Shown: piece by piece, positions 25,449 through 34,064 of the stretch
Layout of the letters: each line of letters begins with the position of its first letter
Numbering within the stretch: the first letter of the stretch is position 1
Assembly: GCF_003043945.1 (NCBI RefSeq)
Contig: NZ_PYXG01000001.1
Coordinates: 1,283,501-1,347,500, forward strand
Direction: 5' to 3'
Length of the DNA: 64,000 nt
Origin: Prevotella sp. oral taxon 376
Lineage (GTDB): Bacteria; Bacteroidota; Bacteroidia; Bacteroidales; Bacteroidaceae
The notes under the pieces: generated by a model
What the model was told of the DNA's origin: nothing
Seen by the model: the letters and a program-made list of their open reading frames with translations, nothing else
Databases searched by the model: none
Made by a program: the position numbers and the translations under genes

Positions 25449-27461
25449 ATGTCACAACAAGAAGACGATTTGAGAGCACTGGCGAAAATCATGGATTTTC
25501 TGCGTGCCGTAAGTATTATATTGGTAGTAGCCCACCTCTATTGGTATTGCTATGAGGCGATACGGCTATGGGGCGTGAATATCGGTGTGGTGGACAGGAT
25601 ACTGATGAACTTCCACCGCACGGCAGGACTGTTCGGCAATATGCTTTATACCAAGCTTTTTGCGCTGGTACTGATGGGACTTTCCTGTCTGGGTACAAAA
25701 GGCGTGAAAGAGGAGCACATCACTTGGACGAAAATATGGGCATTCATGGGCATCGGCTTTGTCTTTTTCTTCCTTAACTGGTGGATACTCGCCTTGCCAC
25801 TGCCCATAGAGGCGAATGTGGCTCTCTATACCTTTACGATAACCGTAGGCTATATTTGTCTGCTGATGGCGGGACTCTATATGAGCCGGCTCTTGAAGAA
25901 CAACCTGATGGAGGATGTCTTCAATCAGGAAAACGAATCCTTTATGCAGGAGACAAAGCTATTGGAAAACGAGTACTCGGTCAATCTGCCGACCCGATTC
26001 TATTATCGTAAGAAATGGAACAGGGGCTGGATAAATGTCGTCAATCCTTTTCGTGCGGTCTCCGTATTGGGAACGCCGGGCAGCGGTAAGTCCTATGCCA
26101 TCATCAATAATTTCATCAAGCAGCAAATCGAAAAAGGTTTTGCCATCTACTGTTATGATTTCAAGTATCCCGACCTTTCCACGATTGTTTACAACCATCT
26201 GCTGCATCATTCGGAAGGGTACAAGGTCAAGCCGAAGTTTTACGTGATCAATTTCGATGACCCTCGTCGGTCACATCGCTGTAATCCGATACACCCTGAC
26301 TTTATGAGCGACATATCGGATGCCTACGAATCGGCTTATACGATTATGCTTAACCTCAACAAGACGTGGGTGCAGAAGCAGGGAGATTTCTTCGTGGAGT
26401 CGCCCATCGTACTCTTCGCCGCCATCATCTGGTATCTCCGCATTTTCGAGGGAGGGAAATACTGCACCTTTCCGCATGCCATAGAGTTTCTCTGCCGCAA
26501 GTACGAGGATATTTTTCCGATACTCACCTCATATCCTGAATTGGAGAACTATCTTTCTCCTTTCATGGATGCTTGGCTCGGAGGGGCGGCTGACCAGTTG
26601 CAGGGACAGATAGCCTCCGCCAAGATACCCTTGTCAAGGATGATAAGTCCGCAGCTCTATTGGATTATGACAGGAGATGATTTCACACTCGACATCAATA
26701 ATCCCAAAGAGCCTAAAATCCTTTGTGTGGGGACCAATCCCGACAGACAGAACATTTACGGAGCAGCATTGGGGTTGTATAATTCGCGTATCGTCAAGCT
26801 CATCAATAAGAAAGGAATGCTGAAAAGTTCGGTGCTGATAGACGAGCTGCCCACCATCTATTTCAAGGGATTGGACAACTTGATAGCCACCGCACGAAGC
26901 AACAAGGTGGCGGTATGCTTGGGCTTTCAGGACTTCTCACAGTTGAAGCGGGATTATGGAGACAAGGAAGCTGCAGTGGTGATGAACACTGTCGGAAACA
27001 TTTTCTCCGGTCAGGTGGTCGGCGAAACGGCAAAGACGCTCTCGGAGAGGTTTGGCAAGGTGCTTCAGAAACGGCAGAGCATGAGCATCACCCGAAGCGA
27101 CAAGACGACCTCCATATCCACGCAGATGGACAGCCTGATTCCACAGAGCAAGATTTCCACGCTCACACAGGGAATGTTCGTGGGAGCGGTCGCAGATAAC
27201 TTCTCCGAACGTATCGAGCAGAAGATATTCCACTGTGAGATTGTAGTGGACAATGCGAAAGTGGCAAAGGAAACGGCTGCTTACCGCCCGATACCCATTC
27301 TGACAGACTTCACGAATGAAAACGGAGAGGATATGATGGAGCAGGAAATCAAGGCGAACTATGACCGTGTCAAGACGGAGGTGCGGGACATCGTGGAAAG
27401 GGAGTTGCAGCGGATTGCCGATGATCCGGAACTCTCCAAACTGCTCAATACCAAGAAATAA
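25449..27461 (+). CDS. mobC: Type IV coupling protein MobC (VirD4/TraG family)
   Basis: 670 residues. Four membrane helices lie within about 15-150, then a RecA-like motor domain: Walker A GTPGSGKSYAI (Gly208-Ser215, Lys214), YCYDFKYPDLSTIVYN and the Walker B region SSVLIDELPTIYFKGLDNLI. Couples the relaxosome to the secretion channel and pumps DNA with ATP, at the inner membrane. It is the third gene of mobA-mobB-mobC, full length with intact motifs. Its own element lacks the channel genes, so it must work with another system, or is idle. Confidence 0.88.
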   Translation: MSQQEDDLRALAKIMDFLRAVSIILVVAHLYWYCYEAIRLWGVNIGVVDRILMNFHRTAGLFGNMLYTKLFALVLMGLSCLGTKGVKEEHITWTKIWAFMGIGFVFFFLNWWILALPLPIEANVALYTFTITVGYICLLMAGLYMSRLLKNNLMEDVFNQENESFMQETKLLENEYSVNLPTRFYYRKKWNRGWINVVNPFRAVSVLGTPGSGKSYAIINNFIKQQIEKGFAIYCYDFKYPDLSTIVYNHLLHHSEGYKVKPKFYVINFDDPRRSHRCNPIHPDFMSDISDAYESAYTIMLNLNKTWVQKQGDFFVESPIVLFAAIIWYLRIFEGGKYCTFPHAIEFLCRKYEDIFPILTSYPELENYLSPFMDAWLGGAADQLQGQIASAKIPLSRMISPQLYWIMTGDDFTLDINNPKEPKILCVGTNPDRQNIYGAALGLYNSRIVKLINKKGMLKSSVLIDELPTIYFKGLDNLIATARSNKVAVCLGFQDFSQLKRDYGDKEAAVVMNTVGNIFSGQVVGETAKTLSERFGKVLQKRQSMSITRSDKTTSISTQMDSLIPQSKISTLTQGMFVGAVADNFSERIEQKIFHCEIVVDNAKVAKETAAYRPIPILTDFTNENGEDMMEQEIKANYDRVKTEVRDIVERELQRIADDPELSKLLNTKK

Positions 27462-27474
27462 TGGCTGTTTTTCT

Positions 27475-27504
27475 TGGCTCTAAGACGGGATTTTTGTATT
27501 TTTG
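27475..27504 (+). promoter_or_regulatory. Promoter of the B-box-type membrane protein gene
   Basis: TATTTTTG at 27497-27504 with TTG ~20 bases upstream near 27473-27476. It lies 22 nt before the ATG at 27526, and therefore argues against an in-frame TTG start at 27502. Confidence 0.5.
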
Positions 27505-27525
27505 AACACACTAATTGATTACACT

Positions 27526-27969
27526 ATGAATTGTTTTAATCATACCCAAGAACCGGCAGTTGCCCAATGCTCAGATTGCGGGAAAGGACTATGCTCAGAA
27601 TGTGCGGAAAGGTATCAGCCGATACTCTGTACACCTTGTTTTCAGAAAAGAAAACGTAGTGAGATTTGGCGAAGCATCTTCAGTCTGTTGTTTCTCATCG
27701 CCTTGTTTGTCATAGGTTTCAGATGGAATTTCTTGGCGACCAAAGGTTTTGAAGATATGAGAGGTCTGTCCGGATATGTGCTGATGGCCATATGGTCGGG
27801 CTACCTCTTCGTGGAAAAGTTCATTCCCTATAAAATGATTGCCGGAACAAACGGGCAGTGGGTATTTTACTATATCTTCAAACTCCTCCTCTTTGTTATC
27901 ATCGGAGTTTTTACCGCTCCTTTCACCTGTCTGTGGGCTGTGTATCGGATAATAAGGGCATTTCGGTAA
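27526..27969 (+). CDS. Membrane protein with N-terminal B-box-like zinc finger
   Basis: 147 residues from the ATG at 27526. CFNHTQEPAVAQCSDCGKGL followed by CSECAERYQPILCTPC contains regularly spaced Cys/His pairs of a B-box-like zinc-binding module (about 1-42). Three to four membrane helices then occupy 55-140. Single-gene unit with its own promoter and a following hairpin. Role unknown; accessory gene of the element located between mobC and rteC. Confidence 0.65.
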   Translation: MNCFNHTQEPAVAQCSDCGKGLCSECAERYQPILCTPCFQKRKRSEIWRSIFSLLFLIALFVIGFRWNFLATKGFEDMRGLSGYVLMAIWSGYLFVEKFIPYKMIAGTNGQWVFYYIFKLLLFVIIGVFTAPFTCLWAVYRIIRAFR

Positions 27970-27975
27970 GAGGTG

Positions 27976-28008
27976 GTAATTTCTCCAACTGAGGGCTGGA
28001 GAAATTAC
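27976..28008 (+). terminator. Hairpin after the B-box protein gene
   Basis: Perfect 12-bp arms GTAATTTCTCCA / TGGAGAAATTAC with a 9-nt loop, followed by AATCTATATTTT, 6 nt after the stop. Confidence 0.65.
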
Positions 28009-28068
28009 AATCTATATTTTGAGAGATTAGAAGAACTTCTGCAACCGATAGTTGCAGAAAATAAATGA

Positions 28069-28100
28069 AGGGAGATATTCCTGGTTTGGAGTATCTCCCT
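28069..28100 (-). terminator. Terminator of rteC
   Basis: Stem AGGGAGATA / TATCTCCCT with a 14-nt loop, 10 nt after the rteC stop on the minus strand, followed on that strand by an A/T-rich stretch. A smaller hairpin, TTCTGCAAC / GTTGCAGAA, sits at 28037-28059. Confidence 0.55.
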
Positions 28101-28109
28101 TTGTTTCAT

Positions 28110-28708
28110 TTACCGTTTCTTGAATTTTCCGCCTTTCAGGTCGCTTTCCACCATACGCTTGTTGAGTTTCTCCCGGAGTTCATCAAGGAAATAGGTGCGG
28201 CTGTCGTCCTTGCGTCGCTTCATGTTCATATAGACGTTGTAGCAGTTCTTGACTTCTACGCCGAAGATGTTGGAAAGAGCGTCTGCCAACTCTTCTACAC
28301 CGATTTTTCCGTTGTTGATACAGTCGCAGGTGTCGAGAGCATAGAGCAGTTCCACCAAATCCACGACCTTTCCCGTCCAGCGGAACTTCTTGGCAGGAGA
28401 GGCAAGGACGGTGTTCGCTGTCGGCAGCAGCCCTTTGATACGCATGTCGAGGAGTTCCAGCTCGATGGCGACGATGTCCGAAAGTTCTTTCAGTTTTTTT
28501 CTGCCATGCTGCCCTTCCGACAAGTTCTGTTCAGGGCAAGTAGATGGCAGGCGGTGTAACGCAATGTGCGGTACGTTGCTGTCAGGGGGGGCTCCGTTTC
28601 GCTCATGGCAAGGATTTCCGTGCGGAAGTCCTCGGCGGCGCGACATACCTCGGGGGATTGTGCGGAGAGGATTATCTCCAATTTGGGTGATTGCGTCAGT
28701 CGTTCCAT
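28110..28708 (-). CDS. rteC: RteC-family regulator, split by a -1 frameshift site
   Basis: Frame 1 starts at the ATG at 28708 (MERLTQSPKLEIILSAQSPE) and runs to GSMAEKN-stop. A second frame continues KLKELSDIVAIELELLDMRI to VESDLKGGKFKKR at 28110, with the typical RteC C-terminal segment FRWTGKVVDLVELLYALDTC. Joined, they give about 199 residues of an RteC-type protein; in CTnDOT RteC activates the excisionase promoter. The junction (28494-28500) reads A AAA AAC, a canonical slippery heptamer: a -1 slip gives MAEKKLKELS. So either programmed frameshifting makes the full protein, or one A of an eight-A run has been lost and the gene is broken. Confidence 0.75.
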
Positions 28709-28793
28709 AATATTGTGAGTTAATATTCTATCATTGCTGTTTTCTGTTAATTGATTTATCGTTTTTGTTCTGCAATCGTGCCTTTTGCACCCC

Positions 28794-28848
28794 ACCCGTG
28801 GGGTATCTCGGCAGGTCACTCGTGGGGTATCGTCGCACCCCACGAGTG
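28794..28848. repeat. CGTGGGGTA repeats and 12-bp hairpin upstream of rteC
   Basis: ACCCGTGGGGTATC and ACTCGTGGGGTATC are direct repeats 24 bp apart. CACTCGTGGGGT (28817-28828) also pairs perfectly with ACCCCACGAGTG (28837-28848). Related half-sites recur at 40630-40680, at the other edge of the 28.9-40.6 kb cargo block. Possible operator or insertion boundary. Confidence 0.5.
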
Positions 28849-28917
28849 AGGTACCGAAGACGTTGCTTTGTTTGTTGCGTTTCCGCCCCCTCGATGGCTG
28901 ATGCTATTTCGGCTTCG

Positions 28918-30405
28918 TCACTGTTTTACATATACCGTCTGCATGCCGACGCCCTTATAGCGCATCGCCCCATACTTTCCACCACCCTGATAGTCCTGGC
29001 AGAAGCTGTAGTCATGGGCTTCGAGCTTGCCCTTCTTGTTGCGGTAAACCACCCATGCCCGCACGGCGCGATCGGTCGGCACACTACCGTTGTAGTGAAC
29101 CTTCCACGCTTCGTTGATGACCACCACGCGGAGTGCGCCCGGCACCTTCTGCCTGGCAATGCTCAGCACCTGTGCGTTGAGCTGCCTGTCCATTGCGCCT
29201 GCCTTCAGGGCCATTGTCGGGGGCTCGGGCGTCACCACTGCCGCATTGACTATCTCTGCGTATTCGGGCGTATTGTTGTAGCGGGTGTAAGACATCAGCT
29301 GACTGTTGAACTTGCCCTTGTTGCGTTCGTAGTCCTTGTGCTCTGTCAGTATGTGCTTGTACATCTCGTTGCCGGCAAGCATATACAGCACCTTCAGATG
29401 CGGCTCTTTCGAGGTTTCAACCATTTCATAGAAATCGTTCACTGTCGTGGCGATGAGGTTAATATCGACCGCCACGCACGCCACATCCCGCATCAGCACC
29501 TCGCGGTCGTACGGCGACACCCCGGCGGCATAGGGAAACATCAGGCCTGCCTTCGCGTCGGCCACTCCGGTATTGCCCTTCACGGCATACTCTTTCACCG
29601 CCGTTACGCGGGTGCTTTCGTAGGCAAGCAGCATGCCCAGTGCCCATACCGATGACTTGCAATTGGGGTCGGCAAAGAAGCGTGCCGCCATGGGATAGCG
29701 GAACAGTTCATCTACCTGCATGGCCAGTTTCTGTCCGTCGGCAGAAACGAGTTCCGGGTTCTTCGTTGCGTTGTAGCCCACGATGCCCAGTTTCTCATAG
29801 CCCTCATAGCCCATCGGGGCCGTGAGGAACATCTTGATCATATCGAGATAGTAGGCAAGAGGGTTAAAAAGCCGGTTTTTCCCAAGGGCATAGAAGGTGG
29901 GATACTTGTAGTAGGGCTGCAACGGGAAGAGCTTCGGGTCGAGGTGCTCGTAGGCGGCGTACATCTGCTTGTACGACTTCGAGTAACCGCTCGGCACGCT
30001 CTCGTTGTTGGCAAACGGCTCGTGGGTCAGTGCCTCTTTCGAGGGCTCGAAGTTCTGCTTGTAAAGGCTGATGAGCTTGTTGTACTGGCCGCTCTTGCTC
30101 AGGTTGCTGCCGTTGATGAAGAAATACGTATCTACAGACTCCTCCGTGTTGCCTGCTGTTTTGTCCGCCGTTTTGTCCATGCCTGTAACATTGTTAAGGG
30201 CGTCGCCTGTCTTACTCTTCACGGCATTGGCAGCCTTGTTCATCACCTTGTCTTTGGTCTCTTCGGCCTTTTCCTTCGCTTTCTCTTTCACGGCGTTTTT
30301 GGCTTTCTTCAGAATGTTGCCAAACTGCGCGCGGGCAGGTGTGGCCAAAGCAAGGGCCAGCACCATGGCGGTCGATAATACGGTGATTTGATTTATTTTT
30401 ACCAT
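28918..30405 (-). CDS. Secreted protein of unknown function with amphipathic helical N-terminus
   Basis: 495 residues from the ATG at 30405, which opens a clear signal peptide (MVKINQITVLSTAMVLALAL ending PARAQ). The open frame continues upstream through a repeat array, but those codons are not gene-like. After cleavage comes a Lys/Ala/Glu-rich amphipathic helix (KKAKNAVKEKAKEKAEETKD), then a large alpha/beta region and a C-terminal part with HYNGSVPTDRAVRAWVVYRN. No family recognised. It lies in the element's surface-protein cluster and has the same type of leader as the gene at 35548. Confidence 0.7.
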   Translation of the reverse strand: MVKINQITVLSTAMVLALALATPARAQFGNILKKAKNAVKEKAKEKAEETKDKVMNKAANAVKSKTGDALNNVTGMDKTADKTAGNTEESVDTYFFINGSNLSKSGQYNKLISLYKQNFEPSKEALTHEPFANNESVPSGYSKSYKQMYAAYEHLDPKLFPLQPYYKYPTFYALGKNRLFNPLAYYLDMIKMFLTAPMGYEGYEKLGIVGYNATKNPELVSADGQKLAMQVDELFRYPMAARFFADPNCKSSVWALGMLLAYESTRVTAVKEYAVKGNTGVADAKAGLMFPYAAGVSPYDREVLMRDVACVAVDINLIATTVNDFYEMVETSKEPHLKVLYMLAGNEMYKHILTEHKDYERNKGKFNSQLMSYTRYNNTPEYAEIVNAAVVTPEPPTMALKAGAMDRQLNAQVLSIARQKVPGALRVVVINEAWKVHYNGSVPTDRAVRAWVVYRNKKGKLEAHDYSFCQDYQGGGKYGAMRYKGVGMQTVYVKQ

Positions 30406-30473
30406 GTAATAAAGTGCCCCCCTGCTGAATCTCCTTTCAGAGCAACGCCGTGTCGAGGGCCTGGGCGTTTGCC
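30406..30473 (-). promoter_or_regulatory. Conserved leader element A
   Basis: On the plus strand gtgcccccc, then a ctcctttcagag-like block and aacgccgtgtcg ... gggcgtt precede the start codon of the gene at 30405. Nearly the same arrangement precedes the unrelated gene at 35548. In the transcript AACGCC and GGCGTT can pair into a stem with a conserved loop. Probably a structured 5' UTR. Confidence 0.55.
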
Positions 30474-30475
30474 GT

Positions 30476-30844
30476 GGCGTTTGCCGAACTTCGGCATTTA
30501 ACACCTGTTTTGCTTTGGCGTTTGCCGAACTCCGGCATTTAACATCTGTTTTGCTTTGGCGTTTGCCGAACTTCGGCATTTAACATCTGTTTTGCTTTGG
30601 CGTTTTCCGAACTCCGGCATTTAACACCTGTTTTGCTTTGGCGTTTGCCGAACTTCGGCATTTAACATCTGTTTTGCTTTGGCGTTTCCCGAACTCCGGC
30701 ATTTAACATCTGTTTTGTTTTGGCGTTTGCCGAACTCCGGCATTTAACATCTGTTTTGCTTTGGCGTTTTCCGAACTCCGGCATTTAACATCTGTTTTGC
30801 TTTGACGTTTTCCGAACTTCGGCATTTAACACCTGTTTTGCTTT
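30476..30844. repeat. Nine tandem copies of a 41-bp repeat
   Basis: Units start at 30476, 30517, 30558, 30599, 30640, 30681, 30722, 30763 and 30804, with partial copies at both ends. Each contains GCCGAACTTCGGC or its GCCGAACTCCGGC variant, mostly palindromic, then ATTTAACAYCTGTTTTGYTTT. No spacers, so it is not CRISPR. It lies in the upstream region of the minus-strand gene at 30405. Confidence 0.9.
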
Positions 30845-30967
30845 GATGTTTTCCGAGAGCCCGGAAAGTCTGCCGTCATTTGCCGGGACGGCGAAAAGAC
30901 ATGATTTATCGCTATAATTTGTTTACCGGACACCAATAATAGTGAAACATTTAGTTATTGTTTATAT

Positions 30968-31008
30968 CTCCCCTCCCGCCGCTCTGTGGGCGGGCGGGAG
31001 AGGTTTTT
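30968..31008. terminator. GC-rich hairpin in the gap after the FISUMP lipoprotein gene
   Basis: CTCCCCTCCCGCC (30968-30980) pairs with GGCGGGCGGGAGAG (30988-31002), followed on the plus strand by GTTTTTATT. It lies about 50 nt after the stop of the minus-strand gene 31051-32559; the U-tract is on the plus strand, so it may be bidirectional. Confidence 0.5.
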
Positions 31009-31050
31009 ATTGTCAGCTTATTGCATCATGCCCATAGGGGCAAGGCTAAG

Positions 31051-32559
31051 TTATTGGCGCACGGGGCGAATCGGGAACCCTTTGTAGCGGTCGACGAAGA
31101 TCCTGTTTTGGTCGTTCGAATTGAAGAAGAGGTAGCGGGCGCAGACGCCGCCTGGCACATCGCTGAGCGAACTCGACCAGTAGTAGCCTATTGTGCGGAT
31201 ATCTTGGGATTCGAAACCTTCGCGGCAGCCGGCGGCAGGCAGGAAGATGACGTTGCCATTCGTGCCTTTCACCTCGTAGCCTGCTACGCCGTTCTTCTTC
31301 GTCCATTTCCAGGTGCATACGCCGATCAGTTCCTTGATTTCTTCTGCGGTCGGCATGCGCCAGGGAGTGCCAAGTTTGGCAGTGGCGACATCATCTTCCG
31401 GATCGAGGACGGTCTTGCTGTCACTATCGTTGTACTTGGTAATGTTGCTTTTCGTACCCCACTTGTAGGTATTCCATGAGTAGTCGGCCTTAACCATTGT
31501 TTCGCCCCAGGCGTAGTAGTGGCCGTAGTCGCTCGGTTTCGTTGCACCGAGGTTGCATGTTGCCCATTTTACGGATAGGCCGAGGTCTACATATTCCATC
31601 GTGGGCTGCGGTGTCGGGGGTGTTACCCCTCCGCCTCCGTTGCCAATCTTCTCTTTCAGTTCCTCAAGCTTCTGGATAATCTGCGCGAGGGCTGCGGCTG
31701 TATCGGCGTTGCCACTGTTCACGGCAGCGATGAGGCTGTTGATGGCGGCTGTCGTGTTGTTGATCGCCGTAACGATGTCGGCCTGCCCCGTGCCGAGCGC
31801 CTCAATCTGCGTTTTCATCGCATTGAGGGCGGCAACCACGGCGTCGAACTTGTCGCTGTAGTTCGGCATGGCCTTGATGGCGGCTTCGATGGCAGCGATC
31901 TTGTCGCCGTAGTCTGGCAGGTTCTCGATGGCCGTCTGGATGGCTGCAAGCTGCGAGCTGTAGTCGGGCAACGCCTTGATGGCGGCTTCGATGAGGGCGA
32001 GCTTTGCCTCGAGCGAGAGGGTCTGCGCCGTGATGGCGCCCTCGATGAGGGCGAGCTTGCTCTGGAGCGTGGTGTTCACATTGTTGATGGCCTCGGCGAT
32101 GGCTGCTATCTTCTCCTGCATATCGCCTTGCAGGTTTTCGATGGCGGTGATGAGCTTGCCTGCCAGTTCCTCCTGCTTGAGGGTCTGGTTCTTGATGGCG
32201 GTCTCCAAGAGGGTGAGCTTGCTCTCGAGAGTGAGGGTCTGCGCCTTCATCGCTGCCTCGATGGCTGCGAGCTTGGTCTCGAGTGTGGCGTTCACGGAGG
32301 TGAGCACGTCAATGATGGCCTGCAGCTTGGTCTGCTGGTCGGCGTTCATCTTGTCGATGGCCTCGGTGAGCTTCTTGATGGCTTCCTCGTTTTTCAGGAA
32401 GCCGTTGTTGATGGCCTCAACCACCTTGGTGAAGTCGTTGATAACCGACACGTTCATCGTGTAATTAATCTCGGGTGCGTCTTCCTGACACGAGGTGAAG
32501 AACGCAGGTGTTGCCAACAGCATCGCGATGGCGAACAGAATGGATTTGATTCGTTTCAT
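31051..32559 (-). CDS. Lipoprotein with long helical stalk and FISUMP head domain
   Basis: 502 residues. SPII signal with FFTSC (Cys near 24). Residues about 35-310 are an unusually long repetitive helical region with near-repeats such as TLTLESKLTLLETAIKNQTL, SLEAKLALIEAAIKALPDYS and DYGDKIAAIEAAIKAMPNYS, predicted coiled coil or helical bundle. A Gly/Pro linker (GNGGGGVTPPTPQPT) leads to a C-terminal Fib_succ_major (FISUMP) domain: YVDLGLSVKWATCNLGATKP, GTPWRMPTAEEIKELI, YYWSSSL, and FPIRPVRQ at the end. This stalk-plus-head architecture suggests a surface adhesin anchored by lipid. It follows the OmpA-like gene by 24 nt and is probably co-transcribed. Confidence 0.8.
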   Translation of the reverse strand: MKRIKSILFAIAMLLATPAFFTSCQEDAPEINYTMNVSVINDFTKVVEAINNGFLKNEEAIKKLTEAIDKMNADQQTKLQAIIDVLTSVNATLETKLAAIEAAMKAQTLTLESKLTLLETAIKNQTLKQEELAGKLITAIENLQGDMQEKIAAIAEAINNVNTTLQSKLALIEGAITAQTLSLEAKLALIEAAIKALPDYSSQLAAIQTAIENLPDYGDKIAAIEAAIKAMPNYSDKFDAVVAALNAMKTQIEALGTGQADIVTAINNTTAAINSLIAAVNSGNADTAAALAQIIQKLEELKEKIGNGGGGVTPPTPQPTMEYVDLGLSVKWATCNLGATKPSDYGHYYAWGETMVKADYSWNTYKWGTKSNITKYNDSDSKTVLDPEDDVATAKLGTPWRMPTAEEIKELIGVCTWKWTKKNGVAGYEVKGTNGNVIFLPAAGCREGFESQDIRTIGYYWSSSLSDVPGGVCARYLFFNSNDQNRIFVDRYKGFPIRPVRQ

Positions 32560-32583
32560 CTTACTATGATTTTAATGGGTTGT

Positions 32584-33948
32584 TTACATTGTTGTAGCTT
32601 GCTTTTCCACCTTTATGGTTACCCTGCGCCCTTCGGCGGCAGGCTTGCCGTTGCGCTCACCGATGGCTGTCTGCGGGTGCAGGTCGGCCCTGTTGAAGCC
32701 CTCCCTTACGAGAGCCTCGACCACACGGGCCAGGCGACGCTCGGAGAGCTGCTGGTTGTAGCCGTCTGCGCCCGGCGTACTGGCCTCGGCCACGAGGGTA
32801 AGCCTATGGCCGCGCACGCTACGGGCAAAGGCTTTGAGGTGTTCAGCTTCCTCACGGCTCATATAGGAGCTGTTGTGGGCAAACTGCACGAAGTGCGAGG
32901 GCTGCACGGTGGCAGGAGACTCTGCTTGTCTCTCTTCACAGTCGGTCAGGCGGCGTTGCAGTTCGGCCTGCTGCTGCTCTGCCCGTTGGCGGTCTGCCGC
33001 TTCGCGTTCGGCGCGTGCCTTTTCCGTTGCCACGTCCTGTTGTAGAGCGTTCACGCGATCGTTGAGCGCGGAGAGTTCGCCCTCGTAGTAGGCTCGCTGC
33101 ACCTTGGCACGGCTCGCCACGAAGTTGTAGCGTACGGTGGCAAGGGCGAAAATGAGGTTCTTCGGGGCGATGTCCTTGCGATTGAGAAGCCAGTCCGCCT
33201 CGCCTTTCAGTCCGAGGGTGAAGCGACGGCTCACGTCGGCCTCGATGTGGAGCGAGGCGGGAACGTAGAGCGTGTTGAACTTCTCGTGGCGGTTCGTCGT
33301 GCGCACGTTACCCGTGATGGTTATCTCCGAGTCGTTGCCGATGGTCGTACCGTCACCAATGGGCGTGGTCTGTCCGCCCTGTGTCTGCGTGTTGCTGATG
33401 TAGATGCCGTACTCGTTGCCCTTGGCAAAGGTGTAGCCTACGCCCGTGCCCACCCAAATGTTCAGCCACTGTGCGCGGCGGCGGGGCCACAACTCCATCA
33501 GGTTGAAGCCTACGCCCAGCTTGGCGTTGTGGTAGTTCATCAGGTAGTTGCCATACACCTTGACGGGCATCGTCTTGGTGTCGAGCGTGGAGAAGCGCTG
33601 CTCACGGCGGTAGCGCGACCAGAGATACTCGGCACCCACACGCACCCACGAGCGGATGGTGAAGTCGATGCCGCCGCCCACGGCGGGCGACTGTTTGTAA
33701 CTGCGTTTGGCATCGAGGTTCTGATACCACACGTCGCTTGCCCACGACAGTCCGCCCTGGGCGTAGACGCTCCAGGTGCGGGTGCGCAGCTCGCTGTTTT
33801 GGTCTCGCGGCGGCTGTGTTCCACCCCCGTCTGTGGCCTGCGCCTGTGCGCCGACGGTTACGGTTGCGGAGAACAGGACGCAGAGACCCACTCGTGCCCA
33901 TCGGCCGCTGAGCGGCGGAATGAGCGGTTTCGTTCGTCTTTTGTTCAT
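32584..33948 (-). CDS. OmpA-family outer membrane protein (barrel, coiled coil, OmpA C-terminal domain)
   Basis: 454 residues from the ATG at 33948; codons further upstream are not signal-like. After a signal peptide (SATVTVGAQAQ) residues about 60-300 form a beta-barrel (RTWSVYAQGGLSWASDVWYQ, NLIFALATVRYNF). Next comes a charged coiled coil (LNDRVNALQQDVATEKARAE...) and a C-terminal OmpA/MotB peptidoglycan-binding domain: HFVQFAHNSSYMSREEAEHL, TLVAEASTPGADGYNQQLSE, then RRLARVVEALVREGF. It anchors the outer membrane to peptidoglycan and could hold the neighbouring adhesin-like lipoprotein. Arg-rich and more GC-rich than the element backbone. Confidence 0.8.
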   Translation of the reverse strand: MNKRRTKPLIPPLSGRWARVGLCVLFSATVTVGAQAQATDGGGTQPPRDQNSELRTRTWSVYAQGGLSWASDVWYQNLDAKRSYKQSPAVGGGIDFTIRSWVRVGAEYLWSRYRREQRFSTLDTKTMPVKVYGNYLMNYHNAKLGVGFNLMELWPRRRAQWLNIWVGTGVGYTFAKGNEYGIYISNTQTQGGQTTPIGDGTTIGNDSEITITGNVRTTNRHEKFNTLYVPASLHIEADVSRRFTLGLKGEADWLLNRKDIAPKNLIFALATVRYNFVASRAKVQRAYYEGELSALNDRVNALQQDVATEKARAEREAADRQRAEQQQAELQRRLTDCEERQAESPATVQPSHFVQFAHNSSYMSREEAEHLKAFARSVRGHRLTLVAEASTPGADGYNQQLSERRLARVVEALVREGFNRADLHPQTAIGERNGKPAAEGRRVTIKVEKQATTM

Positions 33949-34064
33949 ACTTGTTGCTTGAATTAAAATAAAAGAGTTAATGATATTATCGTCTTGTCTC
34001 ACATAATTATAATAGGCCGCTTGTGAAGATACCCATGAGCCGTTGCCAGAGGGAGCGGCAGAGG

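Noticed and set aside
30406..30579. N-terminal extension of the 28918-30405 gene through the repeat array
   Set aside because: The signal peptide starts at the ATG at 30405; upstream codons are repeat-derived (KTDVKCRSSANAKAK-like) and follow the 41-bp units.
30464..30860. CRISPR array
   Set aside because: 41-bp units follow each other with no spacers, and no cas genes are near.
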